The notes under the pieces are model-generated. The model ran no database searches. It was given only the letters and a program-made list of their open reading frames with translations, and was not told where the DNA came from. The translations under genes and the position numbers were made by a program. DNA of 12,477 nucleotides from assembly GCA_963976395.1 (NCBI GenBank), contig CAXBLG010000089.1:1-12477 (forward strand), in the 5' to 3' direction. Of this stretch, positions 6,032 to 12,477 are shown piece by piece; the first letter of the stretch is position 1, and every line of letters starts with the position of its first letter. The DNA is from UBA11612 sp963976395. Its GTDB lineage: Bacteria > Pseudomonadota > Alphaproteobacteria > Rhodospirillales > Rhodospirillaceae.

Positions 6032-7357
6032 TCATGGATAGGCATATATCCAGTAGAGTGCTCCGGCCGCGGTCATTCGGCTTGGACGCGTTGAGGCCAC
6101 CTGAGGATTATCGCTCACTGTAAAATCATAAAAGTCGTTCCCCAGCAGCTGTCCGGGCTCCGTGTCTTCTGCGTAACGATATAGTGCGTAACTCTTATAG
6201 GCCCACTGTTTAGTACCGTCTTCGCGCGTCAGCACATCCCAGAAACCGGACGGCTTGGCGTCGGCAGGAGCCTCGAAAGGCAGCCACACCTCTTGGCACC
6301 TTGCATCACACCCCGCCATACTCGTACCGATATCACGGCCAACAACTGCGCGCGGCTCAATGCCCCGACGGAGACCGTGACCGCCCAGCTGATAGACATA
6401 GGCGTCGCGGCGATAAAGCGTCAGTCCGTTTTCATCCGCGAGGACGATGCCCTGTCCTGGCGTCTGCTGGTAAGTTACATTCTGAGGCTTGAAATAGCGT
6501 ACGACCGAAGCAATCCGCACGTTGCTATCAACCCCCATACCTGTTGCAAATCCGGTCTCGATATCCCGATCATAGGTAAAAAGGGGCTCACCTTTATAGG
6601 CCCACTGCAGAATTCCGTCGCTGCGCTGAATGGTTGAAAAGTCGCCTTTTGGAATTGCAAGCACAGGCGCCGCATACGGCGTCCACGCCCCCCTGCAGGG
6701 ATCAACGGACGAAGCACAGGCTGCCTGTTGTCGCTGAGCATTCACATTCAGAGTGTAAAGCGCCATTCCTTTATCATCGACCAGAACCTGGCCATTCGCA
6801 TCAGGGATTTCTTTGATGTCGAAACCCGGCGGCACCTCTATATCGGCTGAGGGCGTAAACGCGGCGACATTCCAAATGCCATCAACGTTCTTCCCATAGT
6901 CGTCAGAGATTTCGACGTCCTTAGAGAATGTATAAAGCGGCTGACCGTTCACCGCCCACTGTTTGACTCCGTCATCACGAGTTATTAACGACCAATTGCC
7001 CACCGGCTCAGCATCTGCCGGCGCAATGAAGGGCGGGAACTGTTTCGCGCACTCTCCGTAACAGGACGAAACGCCACGCTCTTTATCCATCGCCGATGTG
7101 TAGAGCGTCATGCCTTGCGCATTAGCGTAAGACCAGACCTGATTACCTCCGCGACCGATGCTGTAGCCAATAATCAAAGTAAAGCCGGTGTTCCCCGCCA
7201 ATTGAACTGTTACGCCAGGTGGCGTGGCTAGCGGTACAACGCTGGCTGCATTTTGTGTAACGTCATTGCTTCCGGCGTATTCACCAGAGGCGGCACACCC
7301 CGCCAACAATCCTGCAGCAATAACGGCCCCTGCCCATGCAGATGCATTCATACGCAT
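6032..7357 (-). CDS. Outer-membrane-type lipoprotein with three Lipoprotein_15 (COG4315-like) modules
   Basis: This is a 441-residue lipoprotein precursor. The lipobox is LLAGC with Cys21 as the acylated residue; the +2 residue is Ala, so Lol sorting to the outer membrane is expected. Three tandem modules of about 100-120 residues lie near 73-165, 177-285 and 293-415. Each has a G-(M/L)-(T/A)-LY strand, a cysteine pair (Cys99/103, Cys214/221, Cys350/354), a (W/G)xxIxRxDG-type strand, a KQWA or LQWAYKG strand, and a (P/A)L(Y/F)-Y/F strand. This is the 'secreted repeat of unknown function' family. Module 3 has a longer loop between its first strand and its Cys pair. The ATG at 7357 has an excellent GGGAGAGGG six bases upstream; a GTG at 7393 in frame would spoil the signal peptide. 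The gene follows DUF1552 by 87 nt, with a hairpin in between. Confidence 0.85.
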   Translation of the reverse strand: MRMNASAWAGAVIAAGLLAGCAASGEYAGSNDVTQNAASVVPLATPPGVTVQLAGNTGFTLIIGYSIGRGGNQVWSYANAQGMTLYTSAMDKERGVSSCYGECAKQFPPFIAPADAEPVGNWSLITRDDGVKQWAVNGQPLYTFSKDVEISDDYGKNVDGIWNVAAFTPSADIEVPPGFDIKEIPDANGQVLVDDKGMALYTLNVNAQRQQAACASSVDPCRGAWTPYAAPVLAIPKGDFSTIQRSDGILQWAYKGEPLFTYDRDIETGFATGMGVDSNVRIASVVRYFKPQNVTYQQTPGQGIVLADENGLTLYRRDAYVYQLGGHGLRRGIEPRAVVGRDIGTSMAGCDARCQEVWLPFEAPADAKPSGFWDVLTREDGTKQWAYKSYALYRYAEDTEPGQLLGNDFYDFTVSDNPQVASTRPSRMTAAGALYWIYAYP

Positions 7358-7380
7358 ATAACACCCTCTCCCATCGGGCT

Positions 7381-7411
7381 TGTTCGAGGCCACATCGTGC
7401 GGCCAGGAACA
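7381..7411 (-). promoter_or_regulatory. Long hairpin in the DUF1552-lipoprotein spacer
   Basis: TGTTC (7381-7385) pairs with GAACA (7407-7411). GGCC (7388-7391) pairs with GGCC (7401-7404). Between the two stems lies a symmetric GA/AG internal loop, the geometry of tandem sheared G-A pairs. The terminal loop is 9 nt. No T-run follows on the minus strand, so it is not an intrinsic terminator. It may be an mRNA stability or processing element, or an operator, a few bases above the lipoprotein Shine-Dalgarno. Confidence 0.35.
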
Positions 7412-7444
7412 AAACTTAAACGCTCACGCCTAACCGACGTCTAA

Positions 7445-8788
7445 TTAAGCCATAACCTCGGTAATGGTCCGCGATGTATCATTCGACTCTGTGCCCCACC
7501 GGCTGACAGGCAAACCAAGCGCTTGCATGATCGTCAAACCGACCCGGCTCGTAGTATCACCGTTCGCCGGAACATGAATGCCGGTCTTCATCCGTCCGCC
7601 AGCTCCGCCATATGTGAACATTGGCATATTTTCAACGGAGTGAAATTTAGCAAAGCCCGTGTCGGTGCCATACATCATGACAATACGATCCAGCACTGTG
7701 CCGTCTCCTTCGCGGATGCTGTCTAGAGCTGTAAGCGTATCGTTAAGAGCCATCATGCACTGCTCTTGGAACCATGCCACTTGTCGCTGCAATCCAATAG
7801 CGGGATCAACGGGCTCTTCATGAGTGTGAATGTGGAACGTCACCGGGCTACCAGCGGTACGCAAGTTTCCGCCCGCACTATCAAACACGATATTGATGAC
7901 TCGCGTTTGGCCGCACGCTAGCGCATGAGCCAACAGCTTAGAGAACAGCCGATTGTCTGCGGCAGCGTGATCAATGACCATGCTATGTGTGCCTTCCTCG
8001 GAATTTTCCGGGACTGTGCACGCATCAAGCGGTGCCGGTCTTTGTAATTCGAGATTCAATTGATTCTCCAACTCGCGCAGAGCGGTAAAGTACTCGTCTA
8101 GGCGCGACCGATCTTCAGAACCCAATTCGCGCATCAGGCCCTGACGCTCCTCACCGAATGCCGACAAAACGCTTTTGCGGGCCATTGTTTTCGGGTCCGG
8201 CGTAAAGTCAGCAGCGTTGGGATCTTGGAAATCCGGCCCAAAGATACGTTGATAAAGCGCCATTGGTGATGTTTCCGCCGGATTGGCTGCGCTTGCGCTC
8301 TTGCGGCTATATGCGAACCGTTGACCGTTACAAGACACTTCCAGTGAGCGAAACCGCGTGCGCGTGCCGATGTGATCGGCAATCAGGGTATCAATACTGG
8401 GAAATGCTCCATTGTCGTCGTCGGGAATTCCGCCACCCATAACAGCAATGGCGCCAGTGGCATGGACTTTAGGAGGATGAGAATCGAGGAAGACACGCAT
8501 ACCGCTGTAAACGTTAATCTTATCCTTGAAGGCTTCGAGCGGCTTGAGTTGCATAGGCATCTCGCGAATGACGCCAGCCTCCTTCGGCTCCCAGAAACCT
8601 GGGCTCAAACCGAGCCCTTGAAACCACGTGCCGAAACAAGACGGCAATGCCTGTCCGGTCGCGGCCAGCGCCGTCCCATTTTCATTGAGAAATCCGTTCA
8701 AGAACGGCAATCCAAGGGTTACAACCCCGCCGTTCAGCGCGCCTTTTAAAACTCTCCGGCGACTTGCCATTCTAGTTATTGCACTCAT
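7445..8788 (-). CDS. DUF1552 (HXXSHH-family) protein with Tat signal
   Basis: This is a 447-residue protein. The N-terminus has a twin-arginine motif SRRRVLK (9-15) followed by a hydrophobic stretch, so it should be exported folded, usually a sign of a bound cofactor or a complex. The body is the DUF1552 family: SIDTLIADHIG at 131-141, SLEVSCNG near 148-155, YFTALRELENQL at 233-244, and the C-terminal MMYGTDTGFAKFHSVENMP then GGAGGRMKTGIHVP at 394-407. The family-naming HxxSHH segment reads HIHTHE (319-324), with Thr for Ser and Glu for the last His. The ATG at 8788 has GGGAGA seven bases upstream; an ATG at 8842 in frame would push the twin-arginine motif too far in. The function is unknown. 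DUF1552 genes commonly neighbour DUF1592 genes, as here (86 nt gap). Confidence 0.92.
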   Translation of the reverse strand: MSAITRMASRRRVLKGALNGGVVTLGLPFLNGFLNENGTALAATGQALPSCFGTWFQGLGLSPGFWEPKEAGVIREMPMQLKPLEAFKDKINVYSGMRVFLDSHPPKVHATGAIAVMGGGIPDDDNGAFPSIDTLIADHIGTRTRFRSLEVSCNGQRFAYSRKSASAANPAETSPMALYQRIFGPDFQDPNAADFTPDPKTMARKSVLSAFGEERQGLMRELGSEDRSRLDEYFTALRELENQLNLELQRPAPLDACTVPENSEEGTHSMVIDHAAADNRLFSKLLAHALACGQTRVINIVFDSAGGNLRTAGSPVTFHIHTHEEPVDPAIGLQRQVAWFQEQCMMALNDTLTALDSIREGDGTVLDRIVMMYGTDTGFAKFHSVENMPMFTYGGAGGRMKTGIHVPANGDTTSRVGLTIMQALGLPVSRWGTESNDTSRTITEVMA

Positions 8789-8874
8789 ACCTGAATCTCC
8801 CATTCTAGACTTAGTTGACACCTTGGGACGCCACGCCAACATTTAATGCAAAGGGTATTGATATTTCCCTCAGT

Positions 8875-10563
8875 TTACTTCGCACGCGCATCTTGGGTTT
8901 GCGGCTCAGCCACCCGATAAAACGCGTCGCTCGTGACGATGGTGCGCATCAGGTCTGGATACCTATGCCCATTCTCCACGAACGTGCTCTTGAGATATTT
9001 CATCCATTCGCCTTCGCCTTTCGTAGGTTCGCGGCCGGCCGCATAGGCGTAGACTCTGTTTACAAGACAATTGGTCACGGCAGGGTGATCATGGATAACC
9101 TGACCTAGCTCCACAGCATTATTGAACACTTTGCCGTCTATCGAGCCGCTCGTGTCAATGACTTCGCCATTTTCGGTGGTCCGGAAACCTGCAGCCGCAT
9201 CAAAATTCTCCATCGCCAGACCCATCGGATCGGTAATTTTGTGGCAGCCGGTACACATAGGCTCCGTGGCATGTGCTTCCAACCGAGTCCGTGCCGTTTT
9301 GTAAACAGGGTTTTCAGTATCCTGAACAACTGTGAATTCAACATCTCCCGGTGGATCAGGCACATGCTGACACATCAGGATTTCCCGTATCGCCTTCCCC
9401 CGCAACGTTGGAGAGGTGCGGCCCGGATGCGAATGCAAAGCCGTAAAGCTTGCATGCATGAGGATGCCGGCCGCGCGCGGATCGTCCGCCGGATAGGTAT
9501 GAGGCACCCATGGATCGGGGGCGCCGTTGGCCGTAATTTTAGGAACAGGCACACCGTACACCGAACCCATCAGCGGGTTGAGAAAGGTTTTACGTGTCGT
9601 GAACAAATCTCGGTAGTCACCTTTGTCCGTTAGCAACACCTCGACAATCGTCCGCAAGGTTTGCTCCCGCGAAGCCTCTGTCGCATCGTTGGTGAATTTC
9701 GGGTAGATCGCCGCATCTTTGGAGAATGTCGCGAAGCGGTCAAAATGCAACATGTCTTCAAAAAACGCGCGCACGCCGTCTTCTACCCGAGACGACGCCA
9801 GCAATCTATTCGCCTGCTTTAACAGTCCTTTCTCGGTGTGTAACGCGCCACTAGCCGCAGCCTCCAACAGCTCTGTGTCCGGCGACGTGTTCCACAAAAA
9901 GAAACTAAGCCGTTCCGCTTTTGAATACCCGTCAAGCCTATGGTGACCAGGATAATCTGGGTCCGGCTCTGATCTTTCAGTTCGGAAAAGGAATTGCGGC
10001 GAACTCAGCATCCCGCCCAAGCTAAGAGCAAAACCTTGATAAAAATCTCCTAGAATTTTAGTTGCTTCCGTTGCCGCGTTTACACGCAAGTCCAATTCTT
10101 CGTCGGTAAGAGGCCTACGGTACAAATGCAGACCAGCCCGCGCCAACGCCGTGCGCGCGCACTCCTCATCAGGCGCATTTACAGATGCTGGCACACACGG
10201 CATAAGCAAGGCGCGATGCTTCTCGTCCACGGCTTGCTCAGCAATTCCGCGAGCTATGGCGTCATACTGCGCCAGCCCACTTCCCGTAACACTGACGCGA
10301 GAGGCGCCAACCGCCAACAATCCGTCTTCACGTATATCCGGCTCAAAGCGGCCGCCAATCTCGATATCTGTTCCGAAAATATCAGCGACGATGTTTCGGT
10401 ATTGGTCGGGCAACAAACGACGCACCACCGGCTCACCACCGGAAGAAAGCGGCTCATCAGCAGCTATAGACATATCTGCCGCAAGCATTGCCGTTGCGGC
10501 AAATGCACATAATGCGACACGTCTAGTTGTGCGCTGACGCCTCGGCCGACCGAAATTTATCAT
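8875..10563 (-). CDS. DUF1587/1595/1592/1588/1585 multidomain protein with one haem-c site
   Basis: This is a 562-residue exported protein. The signal peptide is long and basic (RRQRTTRR, then a hydrophobic stretch ending near SIAA). The domain order, judged from familiar motifs, is as follows. DUF1587 lies at about 47-114 (VRRLLPDQYRNIVADIFG). DUF1595 lies at about 136-196 (HLYRRPLTDEEL, MLSSPQFLFRTE). DUF1592 lies at about 207-334 (YSKAERLSFFLWNTSPD). DUF1588 lies at about 363-460 (HPGRTSPTLRGKAIREILMC, then CTGCHKITDPMGLAMENFD with CxxCH at 437-441). DUF1585 covers about 473-550 (NCLVNRVYAYAAGREP). CxxCH predicts covalent haem c, so a periplasmic redox role is likely. The N-terminal cytochrome domain found in many planctomycete relatives is absent. 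The ATG at 10563 has AAGGA seven bases upstream; ATGs at 10566 and 10596 are possible but less well spaced. It lies 39 nt after the 391-aa gene. Confidence 0.92.
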   Translation of the reverse strand: MINFGRPRRQRTTRRVALCAFAATAMLAADMSIAADEPLSSGGEPVVRRLLPDQYRNIVADIFGTDIEIGGRFEPDIREDGLLAVGASRVSVTGSGLAQYDAIARGIAEQAVDEKHRALLMPCVPASVNAPDEECARTALARAGLHLYRRPLTDEELDLRVNAATEATKILGDFYQGFALSLGGMLSSPQFLFRTERSEPDPDYPGHHRLDGYSKAERLSFFLWNTSPDTELLEAAASGALHTEKGLLKQANRLLASSRVEDGVRAFFEDMLHFDRFATFSKDAAIYPKFTNDATEASREQTLRTIVEVLLTDKGDYRDLFTTRKTFLNPLMGSVYGVPVPKITANGAPDPWVPHTYPADDPRAAGILMHASFTALHSHPGRTSPTLRGKAIREILMCQHVPDPPGDVEFTVVQDTENPVYKTARTRLEAHATEPMCTGCHKITDPMGLAMENFDAAAGFRTTENGEVIDTSGSIDGKVFNNAVELGQVIHDHPAVTNCLVNRVYAYAAGREPTKGEGEWMKYLKSTFVENGHRYPDLMRTIVTSDAFYRVAEPQTQDARAK

Positions 10564-10602
10564 CATTGAATCCTTAACTTTACTAATCGCGTTCATAGAT
10601 AT

Positions 10603-11778
10603 TTACCGCGCCTGCGCTGCTTGAGTATTGCCACTCGCTTGAGCCGTCATATCTTCAGGATGCACGACGAATGCAGGAACAGCCTCTACCCTGTACGCTG
10701 TGGAAATATGAGTATTCTGACCCGTTTTCGGATCGGGATAAGCATCTGCTAGTTTTCTCAGTGTGTGATACATGCCAACGAAATCGATGCCCGCGCAGCA
10801 TTCCAATGCCAAACCACCGTTCGCAACACCCCAATAGGGATCCACAAACGGCTGATACCCACCAACAAACCCATCAACATTGCCGTCCGGAAGCAAATTT
10901 AAGCGAATTTGCGCATCCCGAAATCTAAACTCCTGAATGTAGTAAGGGTCGGCCACCATATTGAAACTGGCAGACTCGGTGCTCTTCACAACACCGCCTT
11001 CCAATCTCGCTTTGAAGACATTGCGCGAGCGAGGATTAGGATCGATTCGATAGGTCATATCGGCACGGGTGTTCGACTGTGCATCCCACTTTGTCGATTC
11101 AAGGGCGCGATCAAATGTCACGATCACGTCGCCGTCGCGGCTCAAATCTTCACCAGTAATCGTGATCAACCAAGCCGGTTGCGTCAGACGAATTGTATCC
11201 CACTGATATTCGCCGCCTTGCAAAACGCGGTGAGGCCAATAAGCGCGCTGTCCTGTGTGGCACCCCATTGCCCGAAAAAATTCATTGTCGATGCCATGCT
11301 CATGGGTAAACGGGTCTTCAAAGGTATTCGGATCATCCGCTCCCTTGCCGTCAAGGTTGAAACCAATAGCCCATGGCCCGGTCACGGTAAGCATATTCGG
11401 ATCAGGAGCGGCCATCGGATTTGCATAAGCATTTACGGGCACACCGTTAATGCGCGCCCTATTTATGATGATCTCACCGGCTTCATCACCACCAGTCGTT
11501 CCATCAAATTTCTCAAAGAGCCGCTCTTCCTCGTCAGGAGACAGCCCCATCTGCTTAATCGCGTGGCGATAAATACCGTCAATACTGGGATTGCGGCCGG
11601 GACAATCGTCATCGGTTGAATAGCTCGCTGGTGTGAACCACGACACAACGAAGCTTTTAGATTCCGCCGCCACAGATGATTGCAGCGTAAAGCCCGCCAA
11701 AGCCATGGCCATCACAGAAACATTTAGGCTACGCAATCCCAAGACATGGGGTCTACTTGCGGGGCTTAACCGGAACAT
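10603..11778 (-). CDS. Secreted protein of unknown family, first gene of the DUF1592/DUF1552 operon
   Basis: I do not recognise this 391-residue protein. It has a Sec signal peptide (hydrophobic core about 18-33, cleavage near SSVAA at 34-38). The mature part has no membrane helix. Notable segments are an acidic region near 80-102, GPWAIGFNLDGKG at 134-146, HEHGIDNEFFRAMGCHTG at 159-176, and ECCAGIDFVGMYHTL at 326-340. It holds four cysteines (59, 173, 327, 328), which could form disulphides or ligate a cofactor. A beta-rich segment with Asp-rich turns (TITGEDLSRDGDVIVTFD) lies at 206-223. The ATG at 11778 has a strong GGGAGG (11785-11790) at 6 nt spacing. The close downstream DUF1592 gene implies a shared function with the haem protein. 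No sequence motif suggests an enzyme class. Confidence 0.8.
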   Translation of the reverse strand: MFRLSPASRPHVLGLRSLNVSVMAMALAGFTLQSSVAAESKSFVVSWFTPASYSTDDDCPGRNPSIDGIYRHAIKQMGLSPDEEERLFEKFDGTTGGDEAGEIIINRARINGVPVNAYANPMAAPDPNMLTVTGPWAIGFNLDGKGADDPNTFEDPFTHEHGIDNEFFRAMGCHTGQRAYWPHRVLQGGEYQWDTIRLTQPAWLITITGEDLSRDGDVIVTFDRALESTKWDAQSNTRADMTYRIDPNPRSRNVFKARLEGGVVKSTESASFNMVADPYYIQEFRFRDAQIRLNLLPDGNVDGFVGGYQPFVDPYWGVANGGLALECCAGIDFVGMYHTLRKLADAYPDPKTGQNTHISTAYRVEAVPAFVVHPEDMTAQASGNTQAAQAR

Positions 11779-12330
11779 TTGAAACCTCCCAACAACTTTA
11801 AGATATGCCGCTCTCAGTCACTCTGCAGTCAAACGGCGCTCGCATCTAACCTATGTTAATGCGGTTCTGCCGAAGACTCTCGGCAAGACGCTAACCGCCT
11901 CTCCCACCTACCGCAGAAGAGTCACAGTAGACATGAGTGCAGTCACCTATCATGTGTTTTAAAAGTATCACTGGCATTGACCATTCTCAAGAAAACCCGG
12001 GTAACTTTAACTAGATATATCTATATTAATATACCTAAGGTTGTTAATCGCACGGTCGCAGATTCGGTTGCTGATTCTCACTCTCTGCCTCGCATTGTCA
12101 GAATGTGACAGCCAACATAGTCATTGTATGACTTTATTTTAGAACCGTTCCAGACAAATTGTGTTCGAAATTGTAAGCGAACGCCCATCCGGTGTTACAA
12201 AAAACTCTGAACGCACGCGGGCCAGTAGGCTACATATCATGCCAATATATCTACGAAGCGTTCAGGGGTCGGTATAAAGTCCGCTCACTAACGTTGACAT
12301 CGCAGGTTCTGAAAAATGGGAGGTACGGAA
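11779..12330. promoter_or_regulatory. 552-bp divergent regulatory region with many dyads
   Basis: No gene is visible here. The region contains these inverted repeats: TAAC-N4-GTTA (11847-11858); TGCCGA-N6-TCGGCA (11868-11885); two overlapping perfect 12-bp palindromes TAGATATATCTA (12012-12023) and TATATTAATATA (12022-12033); TGTCA-N5-TGACA (12096-12110); AGTCAT-N3-ATGACT (12119-12133); and GTGTTCG-N10-CGAACGC (12161-12184, one G-T pair). The word ATATATCTA recurs at 12015-12023 and 12245-12253. Possible -35 elements are TTGACC (11977-11982, plus) and TTGACA (12294-12299, plus), but neither has a good -10 at the right distance, so promoters are not assigned. Confidence 0.45.
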
Positions 12331-12477
12331 ATGTCCGCTGATCGCGGTTTAAACCCGACATCAGATCATGGTGACAAGATTAATCATGGTCCAACTACTG
12401 TTGCTGACAACAGCGCATCGGTGCCCGAGGGTCACAACAGCATTGTGGATGCAGTGCGGCAAGGTGTTCACCGCCGC
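12331..12477 (+). CDS. 5' end of an unidentified gene, truncated by the window edge
   Basis: An open frame of 49 codons starts at ATG 12331 and runs off the window without a stop. A strong GGGAGG (12318-12323) lies seven bases upstream, which is good evidence for translation. An in-frame ATG at 12316 overlaps this Shine-Dalgarno and has none of its own. The visible N-terminus (MSADRGLNPTSDHGDK, and so on) is polar, rich in His, Asn, Asp, Ser and Gly, with no signal peptide. A helix may begin near residue 37 (NSIVDAVRQGVHRR). It looks like a flexible cytoplasmic tail ahead of a domain that lies outside the window. The gene is divergent from the DUF1592/DUF1552 operon and could share its regulatory region. 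Confidence 0.6.
   Translation, partial: MSADRGLNPTSDHGDKINHGPTTVADNSASVPEGHNSIVDAVRQGVHRR

Noticed and set aside
10909..11619. 236-codon plus-strand open frame
   Set aside because: It lies antisense to the 391-aa secreted protein gene. The sense gene has a signal peptide, a strong Shine-Dalgarno and an operon context, while the antisense product shows no coherent domain.
12294..12322. TTGACA at 12294-12299 as the -35 of the promoter of the gene at 12331
   Set aside because: With a 17-bp spacer the -10 position reads TGGGAG and overlaps the Shine-Dalgarno, so it cannot be a normal sigma-70 promoter.

Overview
The window looks like chromosomal DNA of a Gram-negative proteobacterium of moderate GC. 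It encodes Sec signal peptides, a lipobox lipoprotein, a twin-arginine signal, a cytochrome c', a PCuAC-type periplasmic protein and a YgiQ radical-SAM enzyme. The gene content fits a gammaproteobacterium, possibly marine, but that is inference. There is no rRNA, tRNA, CRISPR array, phage gene or insertion sequence. Almost every gene is on the minus strand; the exceptions are the PCuAC-like gene and a truncated gene at the right edge.

Left part (1-2705): two unrecognised minus-strand genes, a 136-residue protein and an 85-residue single-pass membrane protein with a His-rich tail, sit 27 nt apart. They are followed by an acyl-CoA dehydrogenase with its own good sigma-70-like promoter, and by a small periplasmic cytochrome c' gene. 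Middle part (2706-5564): a 306-bp divergent spacer holds 10-bp phased repeats and a terminator-like hairpin. It separates cytochrome c' from a plus-strand PCuAC-family gene in which all four copper-ligand positions are substituted. That gene converges, 9 bp apart, on a ygiQ homologue.

Right part (5587-11778): five minus-strand genes feed towards ygiQ with short gaps. In transcription order they are a secreted 391-residue protein of unknown family, a DUF1587/1595/1592/1588/1585 protein with one CxxCH haem-c site, a Tat-exported DUF1552 (HXXSHH-family) protein, a lipoprotein with three 'secreted repeat' (Lipoprotein_15) modules, and a one-repeat Sel1 protein. All are predicted to be exported, by at least two routes (Sec and Tat) with lipoprotein anchoring for one. 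The simplest reading is a periplasmic or outer-membrane redox or enzyme complex of unknown function, and this is the best candidate for an undescribed system. Upstream lies a 552-bp spacer rich in dyad symmetries, shared with a divergent gene that begins at 12331 and runs off the window.

No database search was possible. Family calls rest on recognisable motifs and architecture; the function of the right-hand operon is not known to me.
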